Source: Phaseolus vulgaris
Lineage: Eukaryota > Streptophyta > Magnoliopsida > Fabales > Fabaceae
Assembly: GCF_000499845.2 (NCBI RefSeq)
Contig: NC_023754.2
Coordinates: 25,768,611 to 25,832,610 of the forward strand
Direction: 5' to 3'
Length of the DNA: 64,000 nt
The position numbers and the translations under genes are program-made. The notes beneath the pieces were generated by a model, which worked only from the letters and a program-made list of their open reading frames with translations, was not told the DNA's origin and searched no databases. Shown here in pieces: positions 27,101 to 37,357 of this stretch. The stretch's first letter is position 1; every line of letters starts with the position of its first letter.

Positions 27101-29302
27101 AAGGGTTTACTTGTTAGACTATAGGTTTTTATCTTTTTAAAATAAGTAACTATTCAAGAGAAATGGCATTTTTCAACGTTTTTCTGAATTGTATATATTT
27201 TTTTGTTGAGCAGCAACAAGAACTAGGTTTGTTCCTTCTATTTTAACTGTTAGTCTCAGTGATTAACCTTTGTTCTGATTCTGGTGCATGTTGCCAAATC
27301 TTTCTTTGGAACTATACAGATCACTAATTTGGTTGAATTGATTGCTATCTATTTCGCAATTTTGTTGCAGTATTTGTTTGGTTTGACATGGATATAACCA
27401 CAATAGGTGACAGGTAAAATGGAAAATTGGACATAAGATTTTTTGTGTTTCTATTTCTTCAGGGTAAAGTGGTTGTAATTAGGGGAGAGGGGCCCAAGGG
27501 TGGTCCAGGCATGCCTGAGATGTTAACACCAACAAGTGCAATAATGGGTGCAGGGCTTGGAAAGGTTTGTTTTGCGTCTTTTTTATTCTATTTACTTAGT
27601 TTGTAATAGTGTCCTGTCCATTATGACTATGGAATGTGTTAACTGACCTGTTGAGTTTTATCTTCATTATTACAAACTCAATTGACCTGAGTGCTTATTT
27701 TTAAATTTCTATTTAGCCAAACACATGTACAGAGATTCTCCGGCCATTATTATTTTAGTAGAAACTGAAAGGCCTTGCTTCAAGCATTATGAATCATGAT
27801 AATGAACCTATGTGGATTGACATTTCTTAAGCTATTGTCTTTTGATATTGCAGGAAGTTGCATTATTGACTGATGGAAGATTTTCAGGAGGTTCACATGG
27901 ATTTGTGGTTGGCCATATATGCCCAGAAGCACAGGTGAATTGAATATTTTTTATAATCAGATGCATAGTGTATGAACTGTTTGATATGTGTAAGTTATTA
28001 CCCTAAATGCTTGTCATAATTAGTCCCTGCACTTAATTATTAGTAAAAATGTTTACCACAAGTAATAATATGTTGCATGGTCAAGCTAAAGTCTTTTTAA
28101 CTTTCTGCTCATAAGTACTGTTTGTATCAGTGTTATGAGAAGCACCTGGTTTGTTTCGTCTCTAAACCCTGTGAGTGGCCAAAATGACTGTTCTTGAGAT
28201 TCTTAGCAGTAGTGTTAAGAGTGAGAACAACATATCAAATGATTAAAGGAAATTAATTGTGAGGAAACTTAAGACACTCGAGTGAGAAAGAAATATTTCT
28301 AATCAATGCCAATGATTGTATATTGTGCAATACTTTCTTTTCAAGGGACCAGAGAAGTTGCTTTAGCAATCTTTTGGAATTACTATCCACACTTTTGCAG
28401 TTCATTCAGAGGAAGTAATCGTAGTGTGTTTGTCCATTTAGAAAAAAATTATACTTCTAAAACCATCTAGGCCTGCCTTTTGGTATTAAACTTTGTTCTT
28501 TGGAAACGCAGTTTAGTTCCAACATTCAAGCTATTTAATTGTATTGGGTGCAATAGTACTATGTCGGATTTTAAATGTTGAAGATCATGTTATAATGCTT
28601 TACTAGCTTGATTGATTTTATAGGAAGGTGGTCCAATTGGCTTGATTAAAAATGGAGACATAATCAACGTTGACGTCCAGAAAAGGAGAATTGATGCTTT
28701 GGTATCAGATGAGGAGATGGAGGCACGCAGGAAACAGTGGACTGCTCCTCCATATAAAGCTAACCAAGGAGCTCTGTACAAGGTATGTGGTTTGAAACTA
28801 TTGGAAGGAAAAAAGTAGCCTTAACTTTATGGAGGTCTCTATACATTTCAATCCATGTGATATGAATACTACTCTCTGGTCCTCCTATTTTCAGCTGTTA
28901 CAATCTAGTTTTCTTGGCTATGGGTAGATTTGTCCTGGGTCATGGATTTTCTAAGTTTGTGTCGCTGTGGTCAAACACAATTAAATTAAGAAAAAATCTA
29001 AGAACTTCCAAAGGATGGGTGTCATTGAAGCAACATGAAGCACTTAAGAATAACAACTGAGAGATATTGGGATGGGAAATTGCATTTTTTTTCTTCTTTA
29101 GTAGATGATTAAATGTGTATTTGTTTTTTAGCTCTGGATAAATTTAAATATGCACGTCGATACCTTTTATATATCGAAATATGATCTACACTTTTGTTAG
29201 TAATTTTTTCTTCCCAGTGTTTCTAATCCTACATTGTTTGTCCTGGCCCAGTATATTAAAAATGTGAAATCTGCTTCTAGCGGATGCGTGACAGATGAGT
29301 AG
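24108..29302 (+). CDS. DHAD: dihydroxy-acid dehydratase, plastid, 14 exons
   Basis: Exons are 24108-24614, 24682-24753, 25196-25243, 25455-25609, 25681-25875, 25956-26067, 26204-26273, 26369-26427, 26518-26641, 26745-26815, 27463-27564, 27854-27934, 28624-28782 and 29252-29302. All splice sites are GT-AG with matching phases and sum to 601 codons plus TAG. That is close to the roughly 608 aa of the Arabidopsis enzyme. The family (IlvD/Edd, EC 4.2.1.9) dehydrates 2,3-dihydroxy-isovalerate and its methylvalerate homologue to 2-oxo acids, giving valine, leucine and isoleucine. Iron-sulphur ligands are expected at Cys93 (NTCNMH), Cys166 (GCDKN) and Cys238 ([11 protein letters not shown]). The active-site GRFSGGSHG motif is at residues 513-521. 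The Ser/Arg-rich first ~35 residues look like a plastid transit peptide. ATG 24108 is the first in-frame Met; the GTG at 24075 is not a plausible start. No lesion was seen. Confidence 0.97.
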
Positions 29303-29980
29303 AAATACATATTTCCAGAGCAAAAGCTGATTGTATGCCTTGAAAGCGTTTTAATGAGGTATTCCAATTTTGGCATACACGGTGCATGTACATGTAGCCC
29401 GGTGTGTCTCTTGGATTTTTGTTAATTTTGGCTTATATTTTTTTAGACTTGAATGGCACCACCTGTCTTCTGTATCTCATATTTGTTTACTTTTCTTCAG
29501 TTATTAAATTTTATCAGTTAGAAGTGCAGTTTTGTATCTTAAACTTCCAGAACAAATTGGCAAAAATTGAATTGGCAGTTGATTAATTAGATTTTCTAGA
29601 GCTACCCTCTTCTTTGTTGTTTAAACTTTATAGCCTTCCTACGTAGCTACTACTGTTATTTCTAAATGATAGAAAATGGGGTTTCATTGAATTGGCAACT
29701 ACAAATGAGGTTTCAAAGTGCCATAACAGCTACGATGTGAAGCTTAATTAAATCACGGAAAATGTGGAAAATTTATGCTATGGTATCTGCAAGCTCGGTT
29801 GAAGCTGGCCGGCAAGTATGCAAGTTCAGCCGTGATAATTACATGTTAGGTTCTTCAGCACCTAAACGGAATTTTACTATACATTTCTTTCCTCGAAAAG
29901 CCAAATTCTTCATTTACTTTCAGGTTATTTCTTCCTGCACCTTCATAGCTTCTTCTGACACCCTATACTTCAAATATCTT
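29303..29980. other. 3' flank of the DHAD gene
   Basis: This stretch should contain the dehydratase 3' UTR. Frames at 29404-29586 and 29762-30022 show no recognisable domains. No clear poly(A) hexamer could be singled out. Confidence 0.4.
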
Positions 29981-29989
29981 TTCATTTTG

Positions 29990-30240
29990 GAATGGGTGAT
30001 AGGACAAAAATCTGGATTATAGAACTAAAATGGCACTGGAACTTCAGCTGCCAAAGGAAACAAATGCTCAACACATGCCTCCTATTGGAGAAGCTTCTTT
30101 CATTCATTTCCCTTACCAGCCGGGACATCTGCTCCTCAAATGGTAACTTCACTCTGCCCCTCTTGCCCCGCTCGAGTGGCCGCTGTATTTTCGGTTTTCG
30201 GATTTTATAATCTAGAATGTTTCCTTAAACCCTAATCCAC
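29990..30240. other. GC-elevated segment open in several frames
   Basis: This 250 bp is markedly less AT-rich than its flanks and stays open on both strands. On the minus strand one frame, free of stops from about 30,230 down to about 29,990, is rich in Lys, Arg and Glu and includes PFEEQMSRLVREMNE. On the plus strand a frame at about 30,030-30,237 includes SLCPSCPARVAAVF. I recognise no family. It may be a captured exon or a pseudogene fragment. Confidence 0.3.
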
Positions 30241-30525
30241 AATATATTTTCCTTAAGAAAAAAAATAAGATTTTTATTGTAAAATTTAGAAAGGTAATTT
30301 TAAATTCGAAAATATTTTTTAAATTCTACAATTTAAAATATAAAAATTAAAAAAAAAAGATTTTGAATTATAGTTAGATTTGGGAATATCTTGGATTTTA
30401 TAACTCATAATCCCTGTTGAATTTTTCTTAGAAAAAAAATATTATGAATTGTAGAATTCAAAAGATATTTGATTTTTCTTTTTGAATTCTGCAAGTATGT
30501 TAAATTAAAAATTTAAATTCTGAAT

Positions 30526-30663
30526 TATAAAATTTGAAATGTGCTTTGAGCATATTTTATAATTTGGAATGTATTTCAGATTTTAGAATGTATTATAAAA
30601 TTTTGAAATGTGCTTTTAGCATATTCTATAATTTAAGAATGTGTTTCAGATTTTAGAAAGTAT
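30526..30663 (+). repeat. two-copy tandem repeat of about 69 bp
   Basis: Unit 1 (30526-30593) and unit 2 (30594-30663) share TTATAAAATTT, GAAATGTGCTTT, AGCATATT, TATAATTT and TTTCAGATTTTAGAA in the same order. The surrounding 30.24-30.53 kb holds looser variants of the same phrases. Non-coding. Confidence 0.75.
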
Positions 30664-31360
30664 TTTTACGGACAAAATGACGTTTTTGGTGACGTATGGG
30701 GTGTCATGAGAAGTAAGTTATGAAAGTACTTTCTTAATAGGCTTTGTTTCAGTGGAAAAAGAAATGTTGGAATGGGATAAAGTCATGGACAGTGGCTGTC
30801 TTTGGAGAGAACCTTCAATTCACCTAGAAATTGCAGTTTCTTATACATATTTCATCTGTTTAAAATTAACTAGAGAATCTGTTTAAATTTTTTTAACCAT
30901 TTCCTATGTTCAAATTCACGGCTTTGAATAAATTTATTATGACCCATTTTAAAAATAAAGGACAAAAAGTTTACTTTTGAAAAACTAAGAGGCTAATTTT
31001 TTTCCCATATTTATAAGGACAAAAATATTTAGCCTATTAAAAGATCTCTGCATATTTCGCCTAAGAAAAAATATAAAGAAAATATAATGACATGTTATTC
31101 CATCAATAATCATGTAGACTTTGATTTGACATTTTTTTTTTCATTTGTCGGAAAAATATTTTTTGTTATAGATTAATATTAGCTTACACTTAATTTGATA
31201 GTAGAATTTTTTTGTTAAAGTTTTGCATATGGTTTTTTTAATTTGCGTATGACATGATTTTAATTTTAAAAAATGAATAATGTTAACTAGCCATACTTAG
31301 CTTTATTAAAGTAAATGTCTAATTCTCTTATATATACGACGATTTTTTTAAATTGTATTT
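30664..31360. other. AT-rich spacer upstream of the gene A duplication unit
   Basis: No gene or clear repeat is visible. Homology with the gene C upstream region begins at its right edge. Confidence 0.45.
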
Positions 31361-31720
31361 TTTTTTAGCTTCGCTGAGATAAAAAAAAAACGTGATTTTG
31401 TTCGTTTGAGTTTAACTATTTTAAGAAAAAAAATTGGGCCACTGATGGTTTTGTTACTAAGTCTATATCACTTACATTTATACGATAATAATTGATATTA
31501 TAGAAAATTATAGAAAAACGCAATGAATCTCTTACGAATGTTATATGAATATTGCCGAAACTATTGGCATTTATTTATAATTTTGAAAGATGAAATAGTT
31601 TTTTATTTAAGAACCCAAGTTTATCCATTTCCCTTTCGTAGGAGGACAACCTATATATGCCAGCTGTGTTAGACAGACTAGTATCCAAAATATGAAGTCT
31701 GCATTGTATGGACGTCCTTT

Positions 31721-31726
31721 TTGACC
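31721..31726 (+). promoter_or_regulatory. W-box in the promoter of gene A
   Basis: TTGACC, a core WRKY-binding motif, lies in a CCTTTTTGACC context about 70 bp before the TATA box. The same phrase is kept at 43888-43893 (gene C) and 42544-42549 (pseudogene D) but not before gene B. Binding is inferred from the motif only. Confidence 0.5.
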
Positions 31727-31793
31727 GACCAGCAATCATAAATATCATTATTACTAGATCTTCTCCATATCATATGCTCTCCATCATTCTTCC

Positions 31794-31800
31794 TATAAAA
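31794..31800 (+). promoter_or_regulatory. TATA box of gene A
   Basis: TATAAAA lies 60-66 bases before the ATG, and its surroundings are nearly identical in the promoters of genes B and C. It implies a 5' UTR of only about 30-40 nt. Confidence 0.75.
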
Positions 31801-31859
31801 GGAGAACTCGGCATTCTCTATTACACACACCAACACCATTCATTATCTTTCTCTTAGCA

Positions 31860-33161
31860 ATGTTTTCCTCTTTTGTCATCCATTTCTTCCTAATCTCATT
31901 ACCCCTTTTCTCAGTTTGTTGCTTATCAGCATCTCATGCTCCCAACACCAAACCACACCCATTTATCCTTCCCATTAAGAAAGACCCTGCAACCAATCTG
32001 TTCTACACTTCAGTTGGTGTAGGAACTCCTAGGCACAACTTTGATCTAACCATTGATCTTGCTGGAGAAAACCTATGGTACGACTGTAACACTCATTACA
32101 ACTCTTCTTCCTACCGTCCTATCGCTTGTGGCTCAAAGCAATGCCCCGACGTTGGATGTGTTGGCTGCAACGGCCCCTTCAAACCAGGTTGCACAAACAA
32201 CACATGTCCTGCTAACACAGTCAATCCATTAGCAAAATTCCTTTTCGGTGGTGGCTTAGCTAAGGATTTCATATTCATTGTTCAACAGAAAGTGTCTGGC
32301 TTGCTTTCTAGCTGTATTGACACCGATCGATTCCCATCCTTCACCGATAACGAGACACCTCTAGATGGCTTACCCAAAAACAGCAGAGGAATTGCAGGCT
32401 TCTCAAAGTCGCAGCATGCATTACCAATTCAGCTTGCATCCACTAATAAGCTTCCTTCCAAGTTTTCTCTCTGTTTACCCTCTTTAAACCACCAAGGTTT
32501 CACCAACTTGCTTGTTGGAACTGGGAAACATCCTCTGGGAATATCCAAATTTCTCCAAACCACCCCTCTCATTGTCAACCCCATTTCCACAGGTCCGAGA
32601 TCTGTGGAAGGTGTTGCTTCCAACGAATACTTCATTGACGTGAAAGCAGTTAAGATTGATGGGCATGTTGTGAACCTAAAGCCTTCCCTTTTGTCTATTG
32701 ACAAGAACGGAAATGGGGGCACCAAGATTAGTACCATGAGTCCTTTCACTGAATTACAAACCTCTGTCTACAAGCCTTTCCTTCGCGATTTCCTCAAGAA
32801 AGCCTCCGAAAGAAGATTAAAGAAAGTGGCAGCAGTGGCACCATTTGAGGCATGCTTCGATTCAACAAAAATTGGTAATTCCGCAACAGGACTAGTTGTG
32901 CCAACTATTGATCTAGTGCTGCAAGGGGGAGCAAAGTGGAGTATTCATGGAGCCAATTCCATGGTTATGGCAAAGGAAAATGTTGCATGTCTGGCATTTG
33001 TTGATGGAGGGACAGAGCCTGTAATGTCTTTTGTGAAAGCTTCAATTGTGATCGGAGGATATCAGTTGCAGGACAACCATTTGGTGTTTGACGTGGCTTC
33101 CTCTAAATTAAGCTTCAGTTCTTCGCTGTTGCTCCACAATGCCACGTGTTCTCACTCTTGA
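31860..33161 (+). CDS. basic 7S globulin/EDGP-like secreted protein, gene A
   Basis: This is a 433 aa intronless frame. Residues 1-27 are a hydrophobic signal peptide ending around SASHA. The rest is a pepsin-type fold of the TAXI-N and TAXI-C kind found in soybean basic 7S globulin, lupin gamma-conglutin, carrot EDGP and xylanase or xyloglucanase inhibitors. The first active-site region is IDLAG (Asp66). At the second site (around residues 290-292, IST) the catalytic Asp is replaced, so protease activity is unlikely. The N-terminal half is Cys-rich (Cys76, 90, 95, 100, 103, 111, 116), and N-glycosylation sequons lie at Asn81, 113, 164 and 427. It is the 5' member of a tandem trio and shares promoter and 3' UTR with gene C. 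Inferred role: extracellular inhibitor of microbial cell-wall enzymes, or a peptide-binding or storage protein. Confidence 0.93.
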   Translation: MFSSFVIHFFLISLPLFSVCCLSASHAPNTKPHPFILPIKKDPATNLFYTSVGVGTPRHNFDLTIDLAGENLWYDCNTHYNSSSYRPIACGSKQCPDVGCVGCNGPFKPGCTNNTCPANTVNPLAKFLFGGGLAKDFIFIVQQKVSGLLSSCIDTDRFPSFTDNETPLDGLPKNSRGIAGFSKSQHALPIQLASTNKLPSKFSLCLPSLNHQGFTNLLVGTGKHPLGISKFLQTTPLIVNPISTGPRSVEGVASNEYFIDVKAVKIDGHVVNLKPSLLSIDKNGNGGTKISTMSPFTELQTSVYKPFLRDFLKKASERRLKKVAAVAPFEACFDSTKIGNSATGLVVPTIDLVLQGGAKWSIHGANSMVMAKENVACLAFVDGGTEPVMSFVKASIVIGGYQLQDNHLVFDVASSKLSFSSSLLLHNATCSHS

Positions 33162-33404
33162 ATGAGATGTGTGTTTTTGACGCGTTGAAGTTAGCCACGT
33201 TGAAGAACATGTAGCTAGTAGCTTCTATCTTTCAATGCTTTGAGGATAATTGAAGAATAAATGTTTGCTTTGTTGTAAATGGAAACACACCTTAGCGTTT
33301 TCATGTGTGCCATTTAGAGGGGTAGAATTTTTTCTAAGATTGATAGAGAACTTCTGTAAGCTGTGCTCAGCATCTGCTACAATTGCTAGCAGGAAAATGT
33401 AGAA

Positions 33405-33553
33405 CTTTCTAAATTATGTATTGTATCTCTTTATCTCTCTCTCTTTCTAAATTATTTATTGTATCTCTTTATCCCTCTCTCTTTCTAAATTATTTATTGT
33501 ATCTCTTTATCTCTCTCTTCTAAATTATGTATTGTCTCTCTATATATAACTTT
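33405..33553 (+). repeat. four-copy tandem repeat of 36-38 bp
   Basis: Units beginning at 33405, 33443, 33481 and about 33517 each carry CTTTCTAAATTAT, then TATTGTATCTCTTTAT and a CT-rich end. The array starts at the 3' edge of duplication unit A and is absent after gene C, so it arose or was lost after the duplication. Confidence 0.85.
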
Positions 33554-33554
33554 T

Positions 33555-34930
33555 TTCACTCTATACATCTACATCACCCATCTATATATATGGATTTCTC
33601 CCTTTATTTTTATTTTATTATTTTAAAAATGTATAAAAGGAGACATTTGTGAGTAGTTAAAACTTTATATTTCAAAAGGATAAGAAGAGATAACACTATT
33701 TTTAATTAAAAAAATTTAAATTCAAAATTAAACATTGCAAAATAAAATTTGTTGAGATGGTAAAATTGCATATTTTTCTCTCTTTCATTTTTACTTTTAA
33801 CCACGAAACCAAGTAAGTGTTGTATACTTTTAACCACGAAACTAAGTAAGTGTTGTATGTTGTTTTTTAATTATATAGTAGAATATGAAAATATAATGTG
33901 TGAATTTTATTTTTTTTATTTGTTTTTAGAAAATGTCAAAGTTAAGCTTGCGTACCAGAAAACGGGTAAAAGTAAAGAATTGTAAAGGACTTTCAACATT
34001 TTAATGTTACAATGTTAGGTTAATCATGAAAACAGGGATTCAAAGTTTACCATAAAGGAGCTTCACTTTTCTCTCATACACAGTCACCACTCCTGATAAA
34101 AATGCAACAACCAGTAAGCAGAGGCGCGGAGATACGCTACATTTCTACCTATTAACTGAAATAGAAATTGAAACAGAAGATAAAATTGTGGAGCACCCAT
34201 GAGAATTCCAGAAAGTCTAAGAGCCATAGGAACCGATGGGTTCAGGATCTCTTTGCTTCACATAAACAAAGAAATAGAATCAGTGATGTAACAGAAAACA
34301 GAGAACAGTTGGGATCAGAGTTATAACTTATAATAAATACAGAGCAGAAACGGACATATTTGACCAAGAGGAGCCTTCCAGGCAAGAAGCTGGTGTGAGT
34401 AAACATCTTCAATACAAGAGAAATTAAACTATCTGTATATACAATTCACCAAAGTAGCAAAACCTCTTATTATCTTAAATTAGAAAAGGCAAAGATAGAA
34501 GAATTTGAAAGCAAACCTTGCAAAAAAAACTCCCTCCTCCGCTTCGCATTGCAACACTCTCTACCCGCAGATGTAATGTCTTATAATGTAATGCAGCAAG
34601 TAACAACAAACACGCCTATTGCTAACAACGAATGTGGCAAACAAAGAGCTACCCTCAGTGCACCGAATTTTCCCGTGCTACAAGCATGACTATAACAGGA
34701 GTAGCAGTGATGTTTACTCACTCCCGACTGTTAGAGTGGGCTCCACATGTCAACGATTTTTCTCGTTTTTTGTTCATCGAAGATGAATTCGTTAGAAAAA
34801 GGTAAAAACCCATAAAAAATGGACACGCGCATCACATTGTCACGTGACTCTCATTTTCATTGTTCCATCTATACTTCACTCACCAACTACCAAGCCCAAT
34901 CCCAATCTCGCAGAGAGAGAGCTTTGGTAG
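33555..34930. other. spacer between gene A and the broken ankyrin gene
   Basis: The first 450 bases are AT-rich. From about 34,030 to 34,930 the base composition is more gene-like and fits a promoter or UTR region for the ankyrin pseudogene. Short minus-strand coding-like pieces here are discussed among the rejected items. No gene is supportable. Confidence 0.4.
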
Positions 34931-35972
34931 ATGGAGGAGGCACTGGTGGAAGTGTGCGAGCCCGCAGAGGTGCGAATAGAGTTCGCACTCAACTGCAAAT
35001 GCCGAGCCACGTGCGGCTTCGCTCTCTAAACCCAATCTCACCAGTGGCTTTCAAGATCCAAACCTCATCGCCAAAAAAGTTTCTGTCAACCCACCCTGTG
35101 GACTCATTCTCCCTTTATCCTTCGCCACCTTCAAAGTCATCCTTAAGCCGCAGTCTCATCTCCCTCGCTCCTTCCCTCGCTCCCCCTCCAACCGCTTCCT
35201 CGTGAAAACCGCCGAGTTCGCCGCCAACTCGTCCGGGTCCACTCACCCCGACTCCATCAACTCGTGGTTCGCCTCTCGCCCCTACGGATTCAAAACTCGG
35301 GACATCAAACTGAAGGTGGCCTTCGTGGGACCCTTCCTCCTTAACGATGCCGTCACGCGCGGAGAATTGGACGCGGTTAGAAACCTAATCAAACGACAGC
35401 GTTCCATGCTCGCGGATTTGTCACCCGCCGAAGCCGAGTAGCTCCTCGGCGCCGCCACAAAGCTGCAGGAGCCGGACGACATGGTCCACCTCCTCCTGGA
35501 AGCCGGCTTGAGAATAGTCCCCAGCCCCAACGCCTCTGATGAAGTACACGTGGCGGAAGATACGAACACAACTGTAAGTGAAAGCGAACAACCCAACCTA
35601 ATTGGCCCATCACTTATAATGCTCTGTTTTCATATTTTTGTTGTGCTCAGAGAGAAGTGGTGGAGGTGGGAGAAGCAATATTTGAAGGTTCGAGGAATGG
35701 AGAGGCGAATGAAGTGAAGGCACTGTTGCGAAGAGGTGGTGGGAGTGTGAAGTATCGTGATCAATATGGTTTGACGGCGCTTCATGCAGCGGCTTTTAAA
35801 GGGCACAAGGATGTGATGAAGGTGCTTATTGAATTAGCGGGTTTGGACTTGGAATTTGAAGACGAGGAAGGTCACGTGCCCTTGCATATGGCGGTGGAGA
35901 GTGGCGATGTGGAGACGGTACAAGTGTTGGTTGAGGAAGGTGTGAATCTTAATGTTGTGAATAAAAGAGGGT
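34931..35972 (+). pseudogene. broken MSP-domain plus ankyrin-repeat protein gene
   Basis: Exon 1 (34931-35573) starts MEEALVEVCEP and encodes an MSP-like N-terminal domain. Exon 2 starts at 35651 after a CAG acceptor and encodes ankyrin repeats (YGLTALHAAAFKGHKDVM, GHVPLHMAVESGDVETV). Three lesions interrupt exon 1. One-base losses lie near 35010 and near 35085, each seen because the recognisable protein switches frame, and an in-frame TAG lies at 35439-35441. After NVVNKRG (about 35,970) the ankyrin sequence stops abruptly and unrelated, duplicated DNA begins, so the C-terminal repeats are missing. Intact relatives are proteins with an N-terminal MSP domain and several ankyrin repeats; their role is not well established. 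The exon 1-2 splice sites are still good, so a transcript could be made, but not the full protein. Confidence 0.85.
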
Positions 35973-35978
35973 GCTACC

Positions 35979-36268
35979 CCTTTACTATCCTAAACAAAGA
36001 GAATGCACATGCCCAGAGTCATCTTTATAAAGTTTTGTAATAGCTTAATTATTTATGTTAAAACTCAAACCTATTTGAAGATAATTTTGCATAAGAGCAC
36101 CCGGTATTTCAAAACAGTGAATTTCTCACGTACCAATTTGTCTTATTTTGACTTTGACTTTGACATTAAGATTTACAAGTACTACGGAATGCAAATCTTA
36201 ATTAGGATATTTCTACCTAGAATCCCTTTTCCTTTAAAAACTCTCACTTTATCTAAAATTAAAGTTAC
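35979..36268 (+). repeat. duplicated spacer segment, first copy
   Basis: This stretch matches two pieces further right, 47142-47276 and about 50,176-50,348, in the same order and orientation. Shared phrases include AAACAAAGAGAATGC, TTATTTATGTTAAAA, ACTCAAACCTATT, AAGATAATTTTGCA and TACTACGGAATGCAAATCTT. It starts at the point where the ankyrin pseudogene is cut off. It does not encode a protein. Confidence 0.85.
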
Positions 36269-36269
36269 A

Positions 36270-37270
36270 TTTGTCTCATAATAATTTATATTACCCAAAT
36301 AATCTATTTTCTTTTATGAATGTAATTGAGCTCTATCATTTTTAAAAGAATAAATATGCATTTGAATTTCAGTTTAAAAATTAAACTAAATTTGAATTAG
36401 AAATATATATTATAATTTTTTTAGTTAATTTAAATTTAAGATGAATTTTAGTTAATTAAAAAAAAAAATAATGTCAAACATATTCAGATAATCTTTGAGT
36501 ATTACAAACTAAATCAAATGCAGCGTCCCATTGTTTAAGAACCAAAGCATGTATCTTTTCCCTTTCTGAGACAGCACCTATGCCAGATGTATCTGCATTA
36601 GCCATCTGTTACTGACGAAAAAGTAAAAACCAGCACCATGAATAACATATAGAAAAATATTCTTTCATATTATATAAAACAAAACACTCTCACTTTACAA
36701 CCTATTTGAATAATACAATAATATATATCAATAATTTATATTAAAATTAAAATATAAAAGAAAAATAATTAAAATAATAATATAATGATATAATAGAGAG
36801 TCATCATTGATGAGTATATTACATCGTTAAAGTCATTCAACCGGTGTAATATATGCGTATTACACCAGTTAAGTCATCTAATCGGTGTAATATATGACCC
36901 AATAACGCTGAATACTTGAACAATAAACAAAGAAGCAACGACAACCGCACAATAAAAACGTTTATGGTTTGTGTTTCGCTTGTTTACTGATTGTTTTGTG
37001 CTTTCCCCTCCTTCTTTGTCCCTCCATTTGATGAGGCCGTTGCTTCTTTCTCTCTTTTGTTCGACCTTTCCTTTCATTTAAAACTCTTTCGCTTCCGTAC
37101 TCAAACATTAAACTCTTGCACTCTTACAAAAATGACACATAACATAACTCCCATCAGAATTTAAAAAAAACCTTCCACATCTTCACCCAAAATCACATCT
37201 ACGACATCTAAGTATGTATGTGTTAGTGGACAAAGATGTGTTAACAAAACATTTTCCAATAATATATTGA
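36270..37270. other. AT-rich spacer upstream of gene B
   Basis: The minus-strand frame 36874-37077 is Lys/Arg-rich and has no recognisable domain. Phrases near 36,835-36,900 (repeated ATCGGTGTAATATATG-type words) are a short direct repeat. The upstream W-box region of genes A and C is missing here. Confidence 0.45.
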
Positions 37271-37291
37271 TATCCCCTCCATCATTCTTCC

Positions 37292-37298
37292 TATAAAA
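37292..37298 (+). promoter_or_regulatory. TATA box of gene B
   Basis: TATAAAA lies 60-66 bases before the ATG. Homology with the A and C promoters begins only about 20 bases upstream (CTCCATCATTCTTC), so just the core promoter is shared. Confidence 0.75.
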
Positions 37299-37357
37299 AG
37301 AGAACTCAGCATTCTGTATTACACACACCAACACCATTCATTATCATTCTCTTAGCA

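Larger units (their letters stand above)
31361..33404 (+). repeat. duplication unit A (paired with 43446-45560)
   Basis: The segment aligns with 43446-45560 from a TTTAGCTTCG phrase about 500 bp upstream of the gene to ATGTAGAACT about 240 bp beyond the stop. It covers promoter, gene and 3' UTR. The main difference is roughly 95 bp extra in the C copy near 43,545-43,645. Divergence is low throughout. Confidence 0.85.

Noticed and set aside
32429..32749. Antisense frames inside genes A, B and C (also 37930-38250 and 44700-44915)
   Set aside because: They are reverse-frame shadows of the conserved coding sequence, repeated in each copy for that reason.
34200..34565. Possible small minus-strand gene in pieces (frames including MRSGGGSFFCK, a 22-codon MFTHTSFLPG piece, and QRDPEPIGSYGS followed by a stop)
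   Set aside because: The pieces have only loosely acceptable splice sites, the middle donor is weak, and I recognise no family. Transcript evidence would be needed.
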